Positions 51,168 to 59,636 of a stretch of 64,000 nucleotides of DNA are shown here, one piece after another (the stretch's first letter is position 1; the number at the start of each line of letters is the position of its first letter). Origin of the DNA: Halobacteriovorax marinus (lineage in GTDB: Bacteria > Bdellovibrionota > Bacteriovoracia > Bacteriovoracales > Bacteriovoracaceae); assembly GCA_002163155.1 (NCBI GenBank), contig MAAO01000011.1, positions 1 to 64,000 on the forward strand, given 5' to 3'. The position numbers were made by a program, and so were the translations under genes. Under the pieces are notes generated by a model, which ran no database searches, was not told the origin of the DNA, and saw only the letters and a list, made by a program, of their open reading frames with translations.

Positions 51168-52460
51168 ATGATTCACTTACACAAAGCTAAATTGACCACA
51201 AATGAACTACTCTGGAATGGATTAATATTCTTGGCGGTATTCTTTACGGCAATTGAAGCTCCTTTTAGTTTTACCTACAGAACCAGCATCCAAAATTGGC
51301 AACTTGTTTCAGATTTCATGATCTCTTCAATATTTGTCATCGATATTATCTATCAATTTAGAGAGAGATATTTCAAAAGAGCTTATCAAACTAAAAATGG
51401 TAATTCCGGTTACTGGTGGTCGATGATTTTCGTCGATATGCTGGCCTCAATTCCTTTTGATGTGATCACTTATAGTTTTGATCTTCACGGTTACCAAATC
51501 TTCGCCCTCTTTAGAATGTTGAGACTTGTTAGAGTTGCTAGACTTTACGCCTTAATGAGTAATCTCGCACTTGTCCCAAAAACTCTTAGAGTCTCCATGT
51601 TATTCTGTGTTTCAATTATGGTTATTCACTGGATTGCATGTGGATGGTCACTGATTTATCCAACACTAGAGACAAATATAACTACTCACTATATTAAATC
51701 ACTCTACTGGGCCATTACCACTCTTACGACCATTGGTTACGGTGATATTACCCCAGACACAAACCTTGGAAGAATCTACACCATGCCTATTATGATCTTA
51801 GGTGTTGGTATTTACGGTTTTGTTATTGCCAATGTCACGAGACTCTTCACAACTGCTGATAGACATAAAGAACTATCAAAACAACGTCTTGGTGATGTGG
51901 CCAATTATATGAAATATTATAAAATTCCTGAAAGACTTCAAGGTCAGGTTTTTGGTTACTATAACCATCTCATCAATAAGAGATTTACAGAAAATGATAG
52001 CTCCATCATTTCTGATCTGCCCATGGCACTTCAAAATGAATTACAAACTTATATGAATATGAAATTGATTAGAACGGTCCCCGTCTTTAAGAATTGTTCC
52101 CATTCTTGCTTAAAAGATGTTTCCGCCGCTCTTGTGCAAAAGTCCTATTCTCCCGGACAAAATGTGATACGCATCGGAGAAATTGGTGACGAGATGTTCA
52201 TGATTGGACATGGAACTGTAGAAGTCATCTTTAAAGACGGAACAGTTGTCGCCTCTCTACATGAAGGACAAATCTTTGGGGAAGCAGCACTTTTACGTGA
52301 AACAACAAGAAATGCTGATGTGAGAGCGCAGACCTATTGTGATCTCTACATTCTTAAGAAAGCAGACTTCTTAGAAATTATTGAGAAGCACCCAGATCTT
52401 CTTGATAGTATGGAGAAAGTAACTTCTAGAAGAGTCACAGACAGAAGAAGAGCTGCTTAG
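51168..52460 (+). CDS. Cyclic-nucleotide-gated, voltage-sensor-type potassium channel
   Basis: A 430-residue six-helix channel. S1-S3 occupy the first 110 residues. S4 is FRMLRLVRVARL with Arg at every third position (116, 119, 122, 125). The pore has the K+ filter TTIGYGD (187-193). S6 follows, then a linker and a cNMP-binding domain (about 303-420) with GDEMFMIGHG and the cassette FGEAALLRETTRNADV. This is the bacterial CNG/HCN-like layout of SthK or MloK-type channels. With the cNMP protein of the motor operon it makes two cyclic-nucleotide-responsive systems in 15 kb. Confidence 0.92.
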   Translation: MIHLHKAKLTTNELLWNGLIFLAVFFTAIEAPFSFTYRTSIQNWQLVSDFMISSIFVIDIIYQFRERYFKRAYQTKNGNSGYWWSMIFVDMLASIPFDVITYSFDLHGYQIFALFRMLRLVRVARLYALMSNLALVPKTLRVSMLFCVSIMVIHWIACGWSLIYPTLETNITTHYIKSLYWAITTLTTIGYGDITPDTNLGRIYTMPIMILGVGIYGFVIANVTRLFTTADRHKELSKQRLGDVANYMKYYKIPERLQGQVFGYYNHLINKRFTENDSSIISDLPMALQNELQTYMNMKLIRTVPVFKNCSHSCLKDVSAALVQKSYSPGQNVIRIGEIGDEMFMIGHGTVEVIFKDGTVVASLHEGQIFGEAALLRETTRNADVRAQTYCDLYILKKADFLEIIEKHPDLLDSMEKVTSRRVTDRRRAA

Positions 52461-52562
52461 ACAAATCCCCTTTCACCTTAATTCAATTCAAATCAATGCA
52501 CCAAGTCTAACAAATCCTCCTCATAGGCGTTACACTACTGACGCTTAATAAAGGAGTAAAAT

Positions 52563-53951
52563 ATGTTAAATCCACAAATTGCTACAGAGGTTATTGAATA
52601 CGGAATCTCTCTTGGAGCAGATTTCTGTGAAATCTATGTTGAAAAACATAATTCAACCAATATCTCTATCCTCAGTTCTAAAGTTCATGAAATCAAATCA
52701 GGTATTGATTTTGGAATTGGAATTAGACTTATCTATGGAACGAAAGTTCTCTACGGTTATACAAATAAGTCAGATAAAGAGGAGCTCCTACGTATCACAC
52801 GCGCCCTTGCGGCCCAGGATCAACGTGATGCCATAGCGACAGGCCTTGCGCTCAATTTCATTAAGAATGTAGACTATCATACTGTAAAAAATGGTCTTAG
52901 CTCTACCAATGTAAATACTGAACAAAAAATTCAATACCTACTGCAAATTGATCAAGCTGCCAGAGCGCAGTCAGATAAAATAAGCCAAGTAAATTGTGGG
53001 GCATTTCAGCGTCTACAAAATATTGAGATCTTCAACTCAGAAGGTCTTCACATCACTGACACTAGAAACTATGCCCGCTTAATGGCCAATGCTATTGCCA
53101 GTGACGGATCAGAGCAAAGTACTGGCTACGAGGCTCCTGGAGCTCTTAGTGGATGGGAATTTATTGAAAATATAGACCCAAAAGAACTTGGAACGAATGT
53201 TTCTAAACAAGCTCTCATCAAACTTACTGCTGACGATTGTCCCGCAGGAAAAATGCCTGTCGTTATTGACAGTGGTTTCGGAGGAGTGATTTTTCATGAA
53301 GCTTGTGGACATTCCCTAGAGACTACTTCAGTACAAAAGAAAGCTTCTGTTTTCTGGGACAAGATGGATCAAATGATAGCTAATCCTGCTGTCAGTGCCG
53401 TAGATGACGGAACTATGAAAAACTATTGGGGATCTATCAATATTGATGACGAAGGAATGGAAACTAAGAAAACTCAATTGATAAAAGATGGAAAACTCAC
53501 AAGTTTCCTAGTGGATAAAGTGGGTGCTATGAAAACGGGTTACGAAAGAACTGGTTCCGGAAGAAGACAGAGTTATAAATTTGCTCCAGCTTCGCGTATG
53601 AGAAATACTTATATTGAACCAGGTGATCATTCTCTAGAGGAAATTATCGCAACTATTGATAATGGAATTTACTGCAAGAAAATGGGTGGTGGTTCAGTTA
53701 ATCCTGGTACTGGAGAATTTAATTTCTCAGCGCAAGAGAGTTACCTTATAAAAAATGGAAAAATTGATCGTCCTCTAAAAGGAGCTACACTCATAGGTTC
53801 CGGATCTGATATCCTGCAAAAAATTAGTATGGTGGGAAATAATCTAGAACTAGCGGCCGGAATGTGTGGTTCAGTTTCTGGTGCCATCCCTACAAGTGTT
53901 GGTCAAGCAGCACTAAAAGTAGATGAGATTTTAGTTGGAGGAAAAGCCTAA
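52563..53951 (+). CDS. tldD: Metalloprotease subunit TldD
   Basis: A 462-residue TldD. The zinc motif HEACGH (residues 245-250) in GGVIFHEACGHSLE carries the HExxxH pattern of the active subunit. The C-terminal MCGSVSGAIPTSVGQ is also typical. TldD/TldE form a heterodimeric protease that trims unfolded peptides in the cytoplasm. Ribosome site AAAGGAG. It overlaps the start of tldE by one base. Confidence 0.95.
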   Translation: MLNPQIATEVIEYGISLGADFCEIYVEKHNSTNISILSSKVHEIKSGIDFGIGIRLIYGTKVLYGYTNKSDKEELLRITRALAAQDQRDAIATGLALNFIKNVDYHTVKNGLSSTNVNTEQKIQYLLQIDQAARAQSDKISQVNCGAFQRLQNIEIFNSEGLHITDTRNYARLMANAIASDGSEQSTGYEAPGALSGWEFIENIDPKELGTNVSKQALIKLTADDCPAGKMPVVIDSGFGGVIFHEACGHSLETTSVQKKASVFWDKMDQMIANPAVSAVDDGTMKNYWGSINIDDEGMETKKTQLIKDGKLTSFLVDKVGAMKTGYERTGSGRRQSYKFAPASRMRNTYIEPGDHSLEEIIATIDNGIYCKKMGGGSVNPGTGEFNFSAQESYLIKNGKIDRPLKGATLIGSGSDILQKISMVGNNLELAAGMCGSVSGAIPTSVGQAALKVDEILVGGKA

Positions 53952-55288
53952 TGAAAATGCAAAAATTAGAAAAAATAATTGAAGTTGCCATGGCGGCCGG
54001 TGCTGACCAAGCAGATATTGTTGTGGATAGCGGCGAATCTATCAACGTTAAAGTCGAGTCAGGAGAGGTTTCATCATATGAAGTCTCAGGAACACAAGTA
54101 ATCGGTCTTAGAGTTATAAAAGATGGAAAAATTGGGAGTTCATACTGCGAGACAGCTGACGATGAAACGATTAAAACTCTTGTTCATCAGGCACTAGATA
54201 ATGCTCACTACTCAAAAGTTGAAGAACTTGAATTGATTGAAGTGAAAAGAAGTGAAGTTCTAGATGGGACGAGAGACTTTAAATATGACGATTCAAGGGC
54301 CGATGCAAAAGATCTCATAGAGATGGCGATAAAACTTGAAAGTGAATTGATGAAGAAAGATAGCAATTTAAAAACTCCTCCCTACAATGGAGTTGGTGAA
54401 TATATTGATGAGAGGCTCTATCTCAATCACCTAGGAACAAAGTGTGTAGAGAAGAGCAAGGCCTATTCTTGTTATACAGCGGCGCTCTTAGACACTGGAG
54501 ACAAGCAAAGTATGCACGTACACCAGTCTCTCACTAGAAAATTTGAAGATCTTGATCCGACTATTTGTATTGAGCAAGCTTTCTTGCATGCCAAGGGTTT
54601 AATTGATGGTAGCGCACTTAAGACTGGCCACTATGATATTGTCTTTTCAACAGATAAATTAGCTCAATTCTTTTCCGTATTTTCAAGTCTCTTTTCTGCA
54701 AAAGCTGCTGTTAATGACATGAACCCATGGAAAGAAAAATTGAATGAAGTGGTCGCCTCAAAAGATTTAAAAATTATTGATAACCCCATGTTAGAAAATG
54801 GTTTCGCTTATTCCCTCTTTGATGGAGAGGGAAACTTAATGAGTGAAACAACATTAATAGAAAATGGTGTTTTGAAGAATTTCTATCAAAATTCAGCTAC
54901 AGCAAAGAAGTTGGGATTAGTGAATACCTTCAATGCCACTAGAGGACCAAAATCTTCTCTAGGAGTTGGTGGGACAAATAAAATCATTTCACCAGTTGCC
55001 GCAAACGATGCAAACTTTGAAGAAGGAACTTATTTTGAGATTGTTTCTGACCAGGGAATGCACTCGGGAGCGGATCATATAAGTGGTGATTTTTCATTTG
55101 CAGCAAGTGGTTATCTTGTGGTTAATGGACAGAGAGTTCAGGCCGTAAAAGGAGTGACTGTTTCTGGAAACTTCTTTAATGCCTTAAAGAATATCTCTCA
55201 CATCGGACATGCCCTAGAATCAAATACTAGTGCTACATTCTTTTCTCCTAAGATTAGATTTGATGCTTTAAGTGTTGCCGGAGAATAA
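53951..55288 (+). CDS. tldE: Metalloprotease subunit TldE (PmbA)
   Basis: A 445-residue partner of TldD with the same fold but without HExxxH. It shows VVDSGESINVKVESGEVSSY near the start and SGDFSFAASGYLVVNG near the end. The start ATG overlaps the tldD stop codon (TAATG) and is served by GGAGG ten bases upstream. A second ATG two codons on could also be used. Confidence 0.94.
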   Translation: MKMQKLEKIIEVAMAAGADQADIVVDSGESINVKVESGEVSSYEVSGTQVIGLRVIKDGKIGSSYCETADDETIKTLVHQALDNAHYSKVEELELIEVKRSEVLDGTRDFKYDDSRADAKDLIEMAIKLESELMKKDSNLKTPPYNGVGEYIDERLYLNHLGTKCVEKSKAYSCYTAALLDTGDKQSMHVHQSLTRKFEDLDPTICIEQAFLHAKGLIDGSALKTGHYDIVFSTDKLAQFFSVFSSLFSAKAAVNDMNPWKEKLNEVVASKDLKIIDNPMLENGFAYSLFDGEGNLMSETTLIENGVLKNFYQNSATAKKLGLVNTFNATRGPKSSLGVGGTNKIISPVAANDANFEEGTYFEIVSDQGMHSGADHISGDFSFAASGYLVVNGQRVQAVKGVTVSGNFFNALKNISHIGHALESNTSATFFSPKIRFDALSVAGE

Positions 55289-55312
55289 AGCACACAAACC
55301 AAATTAAAAGAG

Positions 55313-55341
55313 TTGATGCATATAGAGATTGCCCTTATTAT
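55313..55341 (+). promoter_or_regulatory. Sigma-70-type promoter with predicted leaderless start
   Basis: TTGATG (55313-55318), exactly 17 bp, TATTAT (55336-55341), then only six bases to the ATG at 55348. No Shine-Dalgarno is visible. Confidence 0.55.
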
Positions 55342-55347
55342 TTACTA

Positions 55348-56358
55348 ATGAAATTAAATGATAAGGGTTTTTCTCTCATCCAAGTTCTTATTTCTTCTGG
55401 AATGCTAGGTGCTGCTGCTGTCGTGGGAATCAAAATGATGACCATGCAAGCGAAAATGGCCGAGAGTTCTAATCAGAGATATGAGATGGCCTATATTTAC
55501 GAAGAAATTTGGCGCACCCTTCAAAATCCTGAATCTTGTGAAGCTACGTTGGCAGGTAAGTCCATTACCGATTGGCAAACGAAGGGTCTAAATTCTATCT
55601 CCACAGTTTATTATAAATCTAAAAATAGAAGAGTTCTAAAAACATATAAGACATTCAACTCAGGTTTTACTTTCTACGGTGTAGGAAACTTGAAGATTGA
55701 GAATTACCATCTTTCAAGGGACGAAAACTCTGACATCCCTCAAATGCATCTCAGAGTTGATTTTAATAAGGGTAAGGACACGATTGGCGCCAAAGTTGTG
55801 AGTAAGACCATCCCTCTTGTTTTTAGTACACTGGATGGAAAAATTCAGGACTGTAACGCTCTACCTCTAAGTGATGTCGCGGTGGACGATGAAGAGACTA
55901 CGCTTAAAAAATCTGAAACAAATAATCTCCTGCTTCGACTCAATACTGTTATCGGAGAAGACACTGAGCCTCATGTCCCTTTGACCATTTCTGGAACTCT
56001 ATCCCTCGTGGAAAATAATACTCTTGAATGTAACAACAAGACAAAGGGTGTTATTCGCTTCAACGGCCAATTGCAAACATATGAGCTTTGTAATGGTGTG
56101 GCCCCTTGGAAAACCTGGGGAAAGGATAAACTAGATTGGGGAAAATACATAAGAATTATCGTATCGCCAAGTCGTAAAAGTCAGACACAGGTGGGAAGTT
56201 TTCGTTTCTGTACACTGGGAGGAGTTGAGAATATTTCTCCTGCGTCCTGTAAGCTTGTTAAGAACAATGTCGATTTCACGAAAAAAATAGACTGGGTACT
56301 AGAAAAGTCCAGAGTCAAGAATACATCAGGGAGTTGTAATTTCTTATGTTTCGATTAA
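55348..56358 (+). CDS. Pilin-like protein 1, Gln at mature position 5
   Basis: A 336-residue prepilin-like protein. The leader MKLNDKG is followed by FSLIQVLISSGMLGAAAVVG, a prepilin cleavage site and assembly helix in which the usual Glu5 is Gln. A conserved block LQNPESCEATLAGKSI follows, then a beta-rich region. Near the C-terminus is ECNNKTKGVIRFNGQLQTYE, then a Cys-rich end module (FRFCTLGG ... SGSCNFLCFD). The blocks recur in the next two genes. It is likely a minor pseudopilin of a type IV pilus or type II-like machine. First gene of a tightly overlapping trio. Confidence 0.75.
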   Translation: MKLNDKGFSLIQVLISSGMLGAAAVVGIKMMTMQAKMAESSNQRYEMAYIYEEIWRTLQNPESCEATLAGKSITDWQTKGLNSISTVYYKSKNRRVLKTYKTFNSGFTFYGVGNLKIENYHLSRDENSDIPQMHLRVDFNKGKDTIGAKVVSKTIPLVFSTLDGKIQDCNALPLSDVAVDDEETTLKKSETNNLLLRLNTVIGEDTEPHVPLTISGTLSLVENNTLECNNKTKGVIRFNGQLQTYELCNGVAPWKTWGKDKLDWGKYIRIIVSPSRKSQTQVGSFRFCTLGGVENISPASCKLVKNNVDFTKKIDWVLEKSRVKNTSGSCNFLCFD

Positions 56359-57101
56359 ACAATAAGGGCTTTTCCCAATTAAATCTTCTCGCAGGTGTTT
56401 TCTGTCTGGGCATAGTCGTCGTCATTGTGATGCGAACGATTAAGAAACAAACTGAAACTTTAAATAACATTACCGCCGAAGCTGAAATAGTGAATTACAT
56501 TAATAAGGTTAGAGGTTATCTATCCTCTCCTACTAACTGTTATGCCACTTTTTCAGGAAAAACCATCGATGGCACGAATGTAAATTCTATCGTTACAGTA
56601 AAGGATGGATTAGAGTCCAATAGGTATGAGGTCTTTTCAATCTCTAAGAAAGCTTTTGGAACTCAGGAAATCAAAGTTATAAAATACGAACTTGCTGACA
56701 GTAACGCCAAAGATGAAATCGTTTCTGATTACGGCCTCATGTATTTAAATATTCACTTAGATAAGAATCTGGATTCAATCACGGCCTCAAAGGCGATTAG
56801 GAAAATTAAAGTCTACGTTAAATTAGTGAATCAAAAGATTTCTGAATGTGCCTACGGAGGTCTACCAGAGGGTTCTAATATTTCACAAGATAGAGGCAAC
56901 TATACCTTTCTCAACTCTAAGGCCATAGGACTTGGTACACAGAACTTATCGGCGACACTCAATGTGAATAACTATATTCAACTAGAGGGAAGTTTAGAAG
57001 AATGTACAGAAAACACTCTTGGAAGTCTTAGGTTTAATGAAGAGTTAAGTCAATTTGAAGAGTGCGCAACTATTGGTAGTTGGAAGAAGGTACACAAGTG
57101 A
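56346..57101 (+). CDS. Pilin-like protein 2, Asn at mature position 5
   Basis: A 251-residue prepilin-like protein. After leader MFRLNNKG the mature N-terminus is FSQLNLLAGVFCLGIVVVIV, with Asn at position 5 and Gln at 3. It shares SSPTNCYATFSGKTIDG and ECTENTLGSLRFNEELSQFE with its neighbours but lacks their Cys-rich C-terminal module. It starts 13 bases inside the preceding gene and its stop overlaps the next start, so all three are translationally coupled. Confidence 0.72.
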   Translation: MFRLNNKGFSQLNLLAGVFCLGIVVVIVMRTIKKQTETLNNITAEAEIVNYINKVRGYLSSPTNCYATFSGKTIDGTNVNSIVTVKDGLESNRYEVFSISKKAFGTQEIKVIKYELADSNAKDEIVSDYGLMYLNIHLDKNLDSITASKAIRKIKVYVKLVNQKISECAYGGLPEGSNISQDRGNYTFLNSKAIGLGTQNLSATLNVNNYIQLEGSLEECTENTLGSLRFNEELSQFEECATIGSWKKVHK

Positions 57102-58114
57102 AACTCTTAAAAAATCAACAAGGGACAATGCTTCTTCAAGCGATTATTTCTTTTGCCATCTTTGGCGCGGTCACCGCCTCCATCGTTAGACTTCTTCAGC
57201 TACAAGAAGGCATAGCCATTAAAACCACAGAGCAATTTGAAATGGTTTACTTCGTGGATGAAGTACGAAATATATTATCAAACCCAAAGGCGTGTAGTGC
57301 GACCTTGCTAGACAAAAAGTCGAGGCAAGACAGAAGCATAATCTCCATCAAACAATTCATGAAGGACTCTTCTGAAAATGGTTATACCTTTCCCATTTTC
57401 GAAAAAGGTGAAATATTCAAAGAATCAGGTTTCTTTACTTTAAGACTTAGTGAAGTTTATCTGCAACAAGACGATGCGGAAGTGCTAGTCAATGGCGGTA
57501 CCACAGGACTGCATTTTGTGGTTGAATTTAGAGATAAAAGAACTGGGCGCATCAAGATGATTGAGAGAAAGCTAAAACTCTTTATCACCATAAATGAAGG
57601 AGAGAGAATCACCTCTTGTTACACCTTAAGAGGGATTGGTCTCAATAAAGAAATTGTAACAAAATCTACTCACTGGCTGCGCTCTTCAGATAATAAAGGT
57701 TATTTTTTAAATAACAAAGTTCTCTCCATTGCCACTAAGGCCAACACAGCTCCCTTAAGTATTGGAGGAGCACTGCAACTCTCGGGAGATTCAGGAAATT
57801 GTAGTGATGCTCAGGCCTACGCTCTTAGATACAATAAAGATCAGGCGCAATTTGAAATCTGTGCCCCCTCTCCCTATAAGTGGCGAGACCTCAACCAAAG
57901 TCCTCCTGTAAGTAAAAGAGGAAAGACGCTAAGGGTGAAGTTTCCATCAACCACCACTAAGACTACAAAACCTTATAAGTACTGTGAACTTATCTATAAG
58001 AGTTATGAAAATGGTCATTGTAATGTATCAAGACTGAGCGATGGGCTTTGGCAAATTGAACAGCATAATGAGAAACAAGACTTTGGATCTTGTGAAGCAA
58101 AATGTTTGAACTAG
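57098..58114 (+). CDS. Pilin-like protein 3, Gln at mature position 5
   Basis: I start it at GTG 57098 (338 residues), which overlaps the previous stop codon (GTGA) and has AAGAAGG upstream; the ATG at 57080 is less likely. The leader ends NQQG, with mature start TMLLQAIISFAIFGAVTASI, i.e. Thr1 and Gln5. It carries SNPKACSATLLDKKS, NCSDAQAYALRYNKDQAQFE and the Cys-rich end module (YKYCELIYK ... GSCEAKCLN) also seen in pilin-like protein 1. Probably forms a complex with the other two. Confidence 0.73.
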   Translation: MKLLKNQQGTMLLQAIISFAIFGAVTASIVRLLQLQEGIAIKTTEQFEMVYFVDEVRNILSNPKACSATLLDKKSRQDRSIISIKQFMKDSSENGYTFPIFEKGEIFKESGFFTLRLSEVYLQQDDAEVLVNGGTTGLHFVVEFRDKRTGRIKMIERKLKLFITINEGERITSCYTLRGIGLNKEIVTKSTHWLRSSDNKGYFLNNKVLSIATKANTAPLSIGGALQLSGDSGNCSDAQAYALRYNKDQAQFEICAPSPYKWRDLNQSPPVSKRGKTLRVKFPSTTTKTTKPYKYCELIYKSYENGHCNVSRLSDGLWQIEQHNEKQDFGSCEAKCLN

Positions 58115-58144
58115 AGGTCATTTCCCCCTAGTTCATAACAAAAC

Positions 58145-59476
58145 TTATCTTGCTTTCTTTATGGCCTCATCAATCATGGCCTTTCTAATTTTCTCATCAC
58201 CCCATCTCTGTTGTGCTTCTGGAGATAATTTTCCTATTGGATCAAAGTAAGTAAAGAGCTCACCAGGTTTAACATGTGGTGCTTTCCAAACAGAAATACC
58301 ATTCTCTTCATCGTAGTATTCATAAGAGGCCACGTGTCTCTTACCACCACCACCAGGCAGGTCACAAACAAATGTAGGAGTGTTGAAACCAGCTGTGGTA
58401 CCACGAACCGCTTTCTCTAACTCCACACCTTCTCTAAGAGTAGTTCTAAAGTGCTCACATCCAGGAACCATATCGTGCATGTAAACATAGTAAGGTTGAA
58501 TATTTAGAAATCCTACTTGTCTAGTGAGTAAGACCATTTCATCAACATGATTATTTACGCCATTTTGTAGTACGGCCTGGTTACGAACAATAATTCCCGC
58601 TTGGAAAATTTTGTCCATCGCCATTTGTGACCATTTAGTAATTTCTCTTGAACAAGAAAAATGGGTATGGATAACAACTTGTTTACCAAAGGCCTTTCCG
58701 AATTTATGAATATGTTTTACCGCATCAAACCAAGCATCATCAGTAAGGATTTTTTGAGGAAAAATAGCAATCCCTTTCGTGGCCAAACGAATTCTTCTAA
58801 TGTGTGGGATCTTTAAAAGGTTCTCACCAATGTAGCGAATTTGCGCAGGTGTTAACATGAAAGCGTCACCACCAGAGATTACGACATCTTCAATCATAGG
58901 ATGTTGTAAGAGGTATTCAAAAACATCGTCCCATTTCTTTTGATTGGCACCGTAAGTTTCTTTTTCAATCGTCTCAGTAGATCCACCAATAATTCTTGAT
59001 CTTGTACAATAAGAACAATAGACAGGACAGATTGTCGTTGGGAGAAATAAAACTTTATCTGGATATCTATGAGTTAACATAGGTACTGGACTGTCATCAT
59101 CTTCAGAAAGAGAGTCAGCTAAGTACATTGGATGATCAGGTAAGAATTGGCTCGCCATAGGCAAGAACTGTTTTCTAAGAGGATCATCTAATGGGTTTTC
59201 CCAGTCAATTAAAGCAAATATGTAGGGAGTGATTCTGATATTCATAGGAGTGATTTTCTGTCCCTCTAAAATATCATTGAAGTCTTTCTCAGCTAGTCTT
59301 GAACCTAGAATCTTCCTAACTTGTTCTACCTTTCTAATGGAGTGTTTCATCTGCCATTTATGGTCAGCAAACTCTCCACGAGTGACAGCACTCCAGCCTG
59401 GAATCTCTTTCCAAAAATCATCGTTTCTAAAGTTTCTATGTTCTAATTCTCTTATCTTAGAGTGGTCATCAGTCAT
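58145..59476 (-). CDS. KamA-family radical SAM aminomutase (lysine 2,3-aminomutase-like)
   Basis: A 443-residue radical SAM, PLP-dependent aminomutase. The cluster motif CPVYCSYC gives Cys150, Cys154 and Cys157. PGGGGKRH carries the PLP Lys. The lysine-contacting Asp residues of clostridial KamA are matched in HDMVPGCEHFRTT and VCDLPGGGG. The length fits KamA rather than the shorter EpmB. It would convert L-lysine to beta-lysine. No acetyltransferase (ablB) is adjacent, so whether it serves osmolyte synthesis, lysine breakdown or another substrate is open. AAGGAAAAC precedes the ATG. Confidence 0.85.
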   Translation of the reverse strand: MTDDHSKIRELEHRNFRNDDFWKEIPGWSAVTRGEFADHKWQMKHSIRKVEQVRKILGSRLAEKDFNDILEGQKITPMNIRITPYIFALIDWENPLDDPLRKQFLPMASQFLPDHPMYLADSLSEDDDSPVPMLTHRYPDKVLFLPTTICPVYCSYCTRSRIIGGSTETIEKETYGANQKKWDDVFEYLLQHPMIEDVVISGGDAFMLTPAQIRYIGENLLKIPHIRRIRLATKGIAIFPQKILTDDAWFDAVKHIHKFGKAFGKQVVIHTHFSCSREITKWSQMAMDKIFQAGIIVRNQAVLQNGVNNHVDEMVLLTRQVGFLNIQPYYVYMHDMVPGCEHFRTTLREGVELEKAVRGTTAGFNTPTFVCDLPGGGGKRHVASYEYYDEENGISVWKAPHVKPGELFTYFDPIGKLSPEAQQRWGDEKIRKAMIDEAIKKAR

Positions 59477-59636
59477 GTGTTTTCCTTAATTTATCAGTTT
59501 CTCTCTTTAATTATCTTAAATTATTGTAGCTGTGTAAATGCTAAACGCACTGCAAATGAAATTCTTACAATACCACTTATTGCGACTGTACTAGTCGTCC
59601 TACCTTTTAGGTCTAATTCACTAAAATACTTACATT

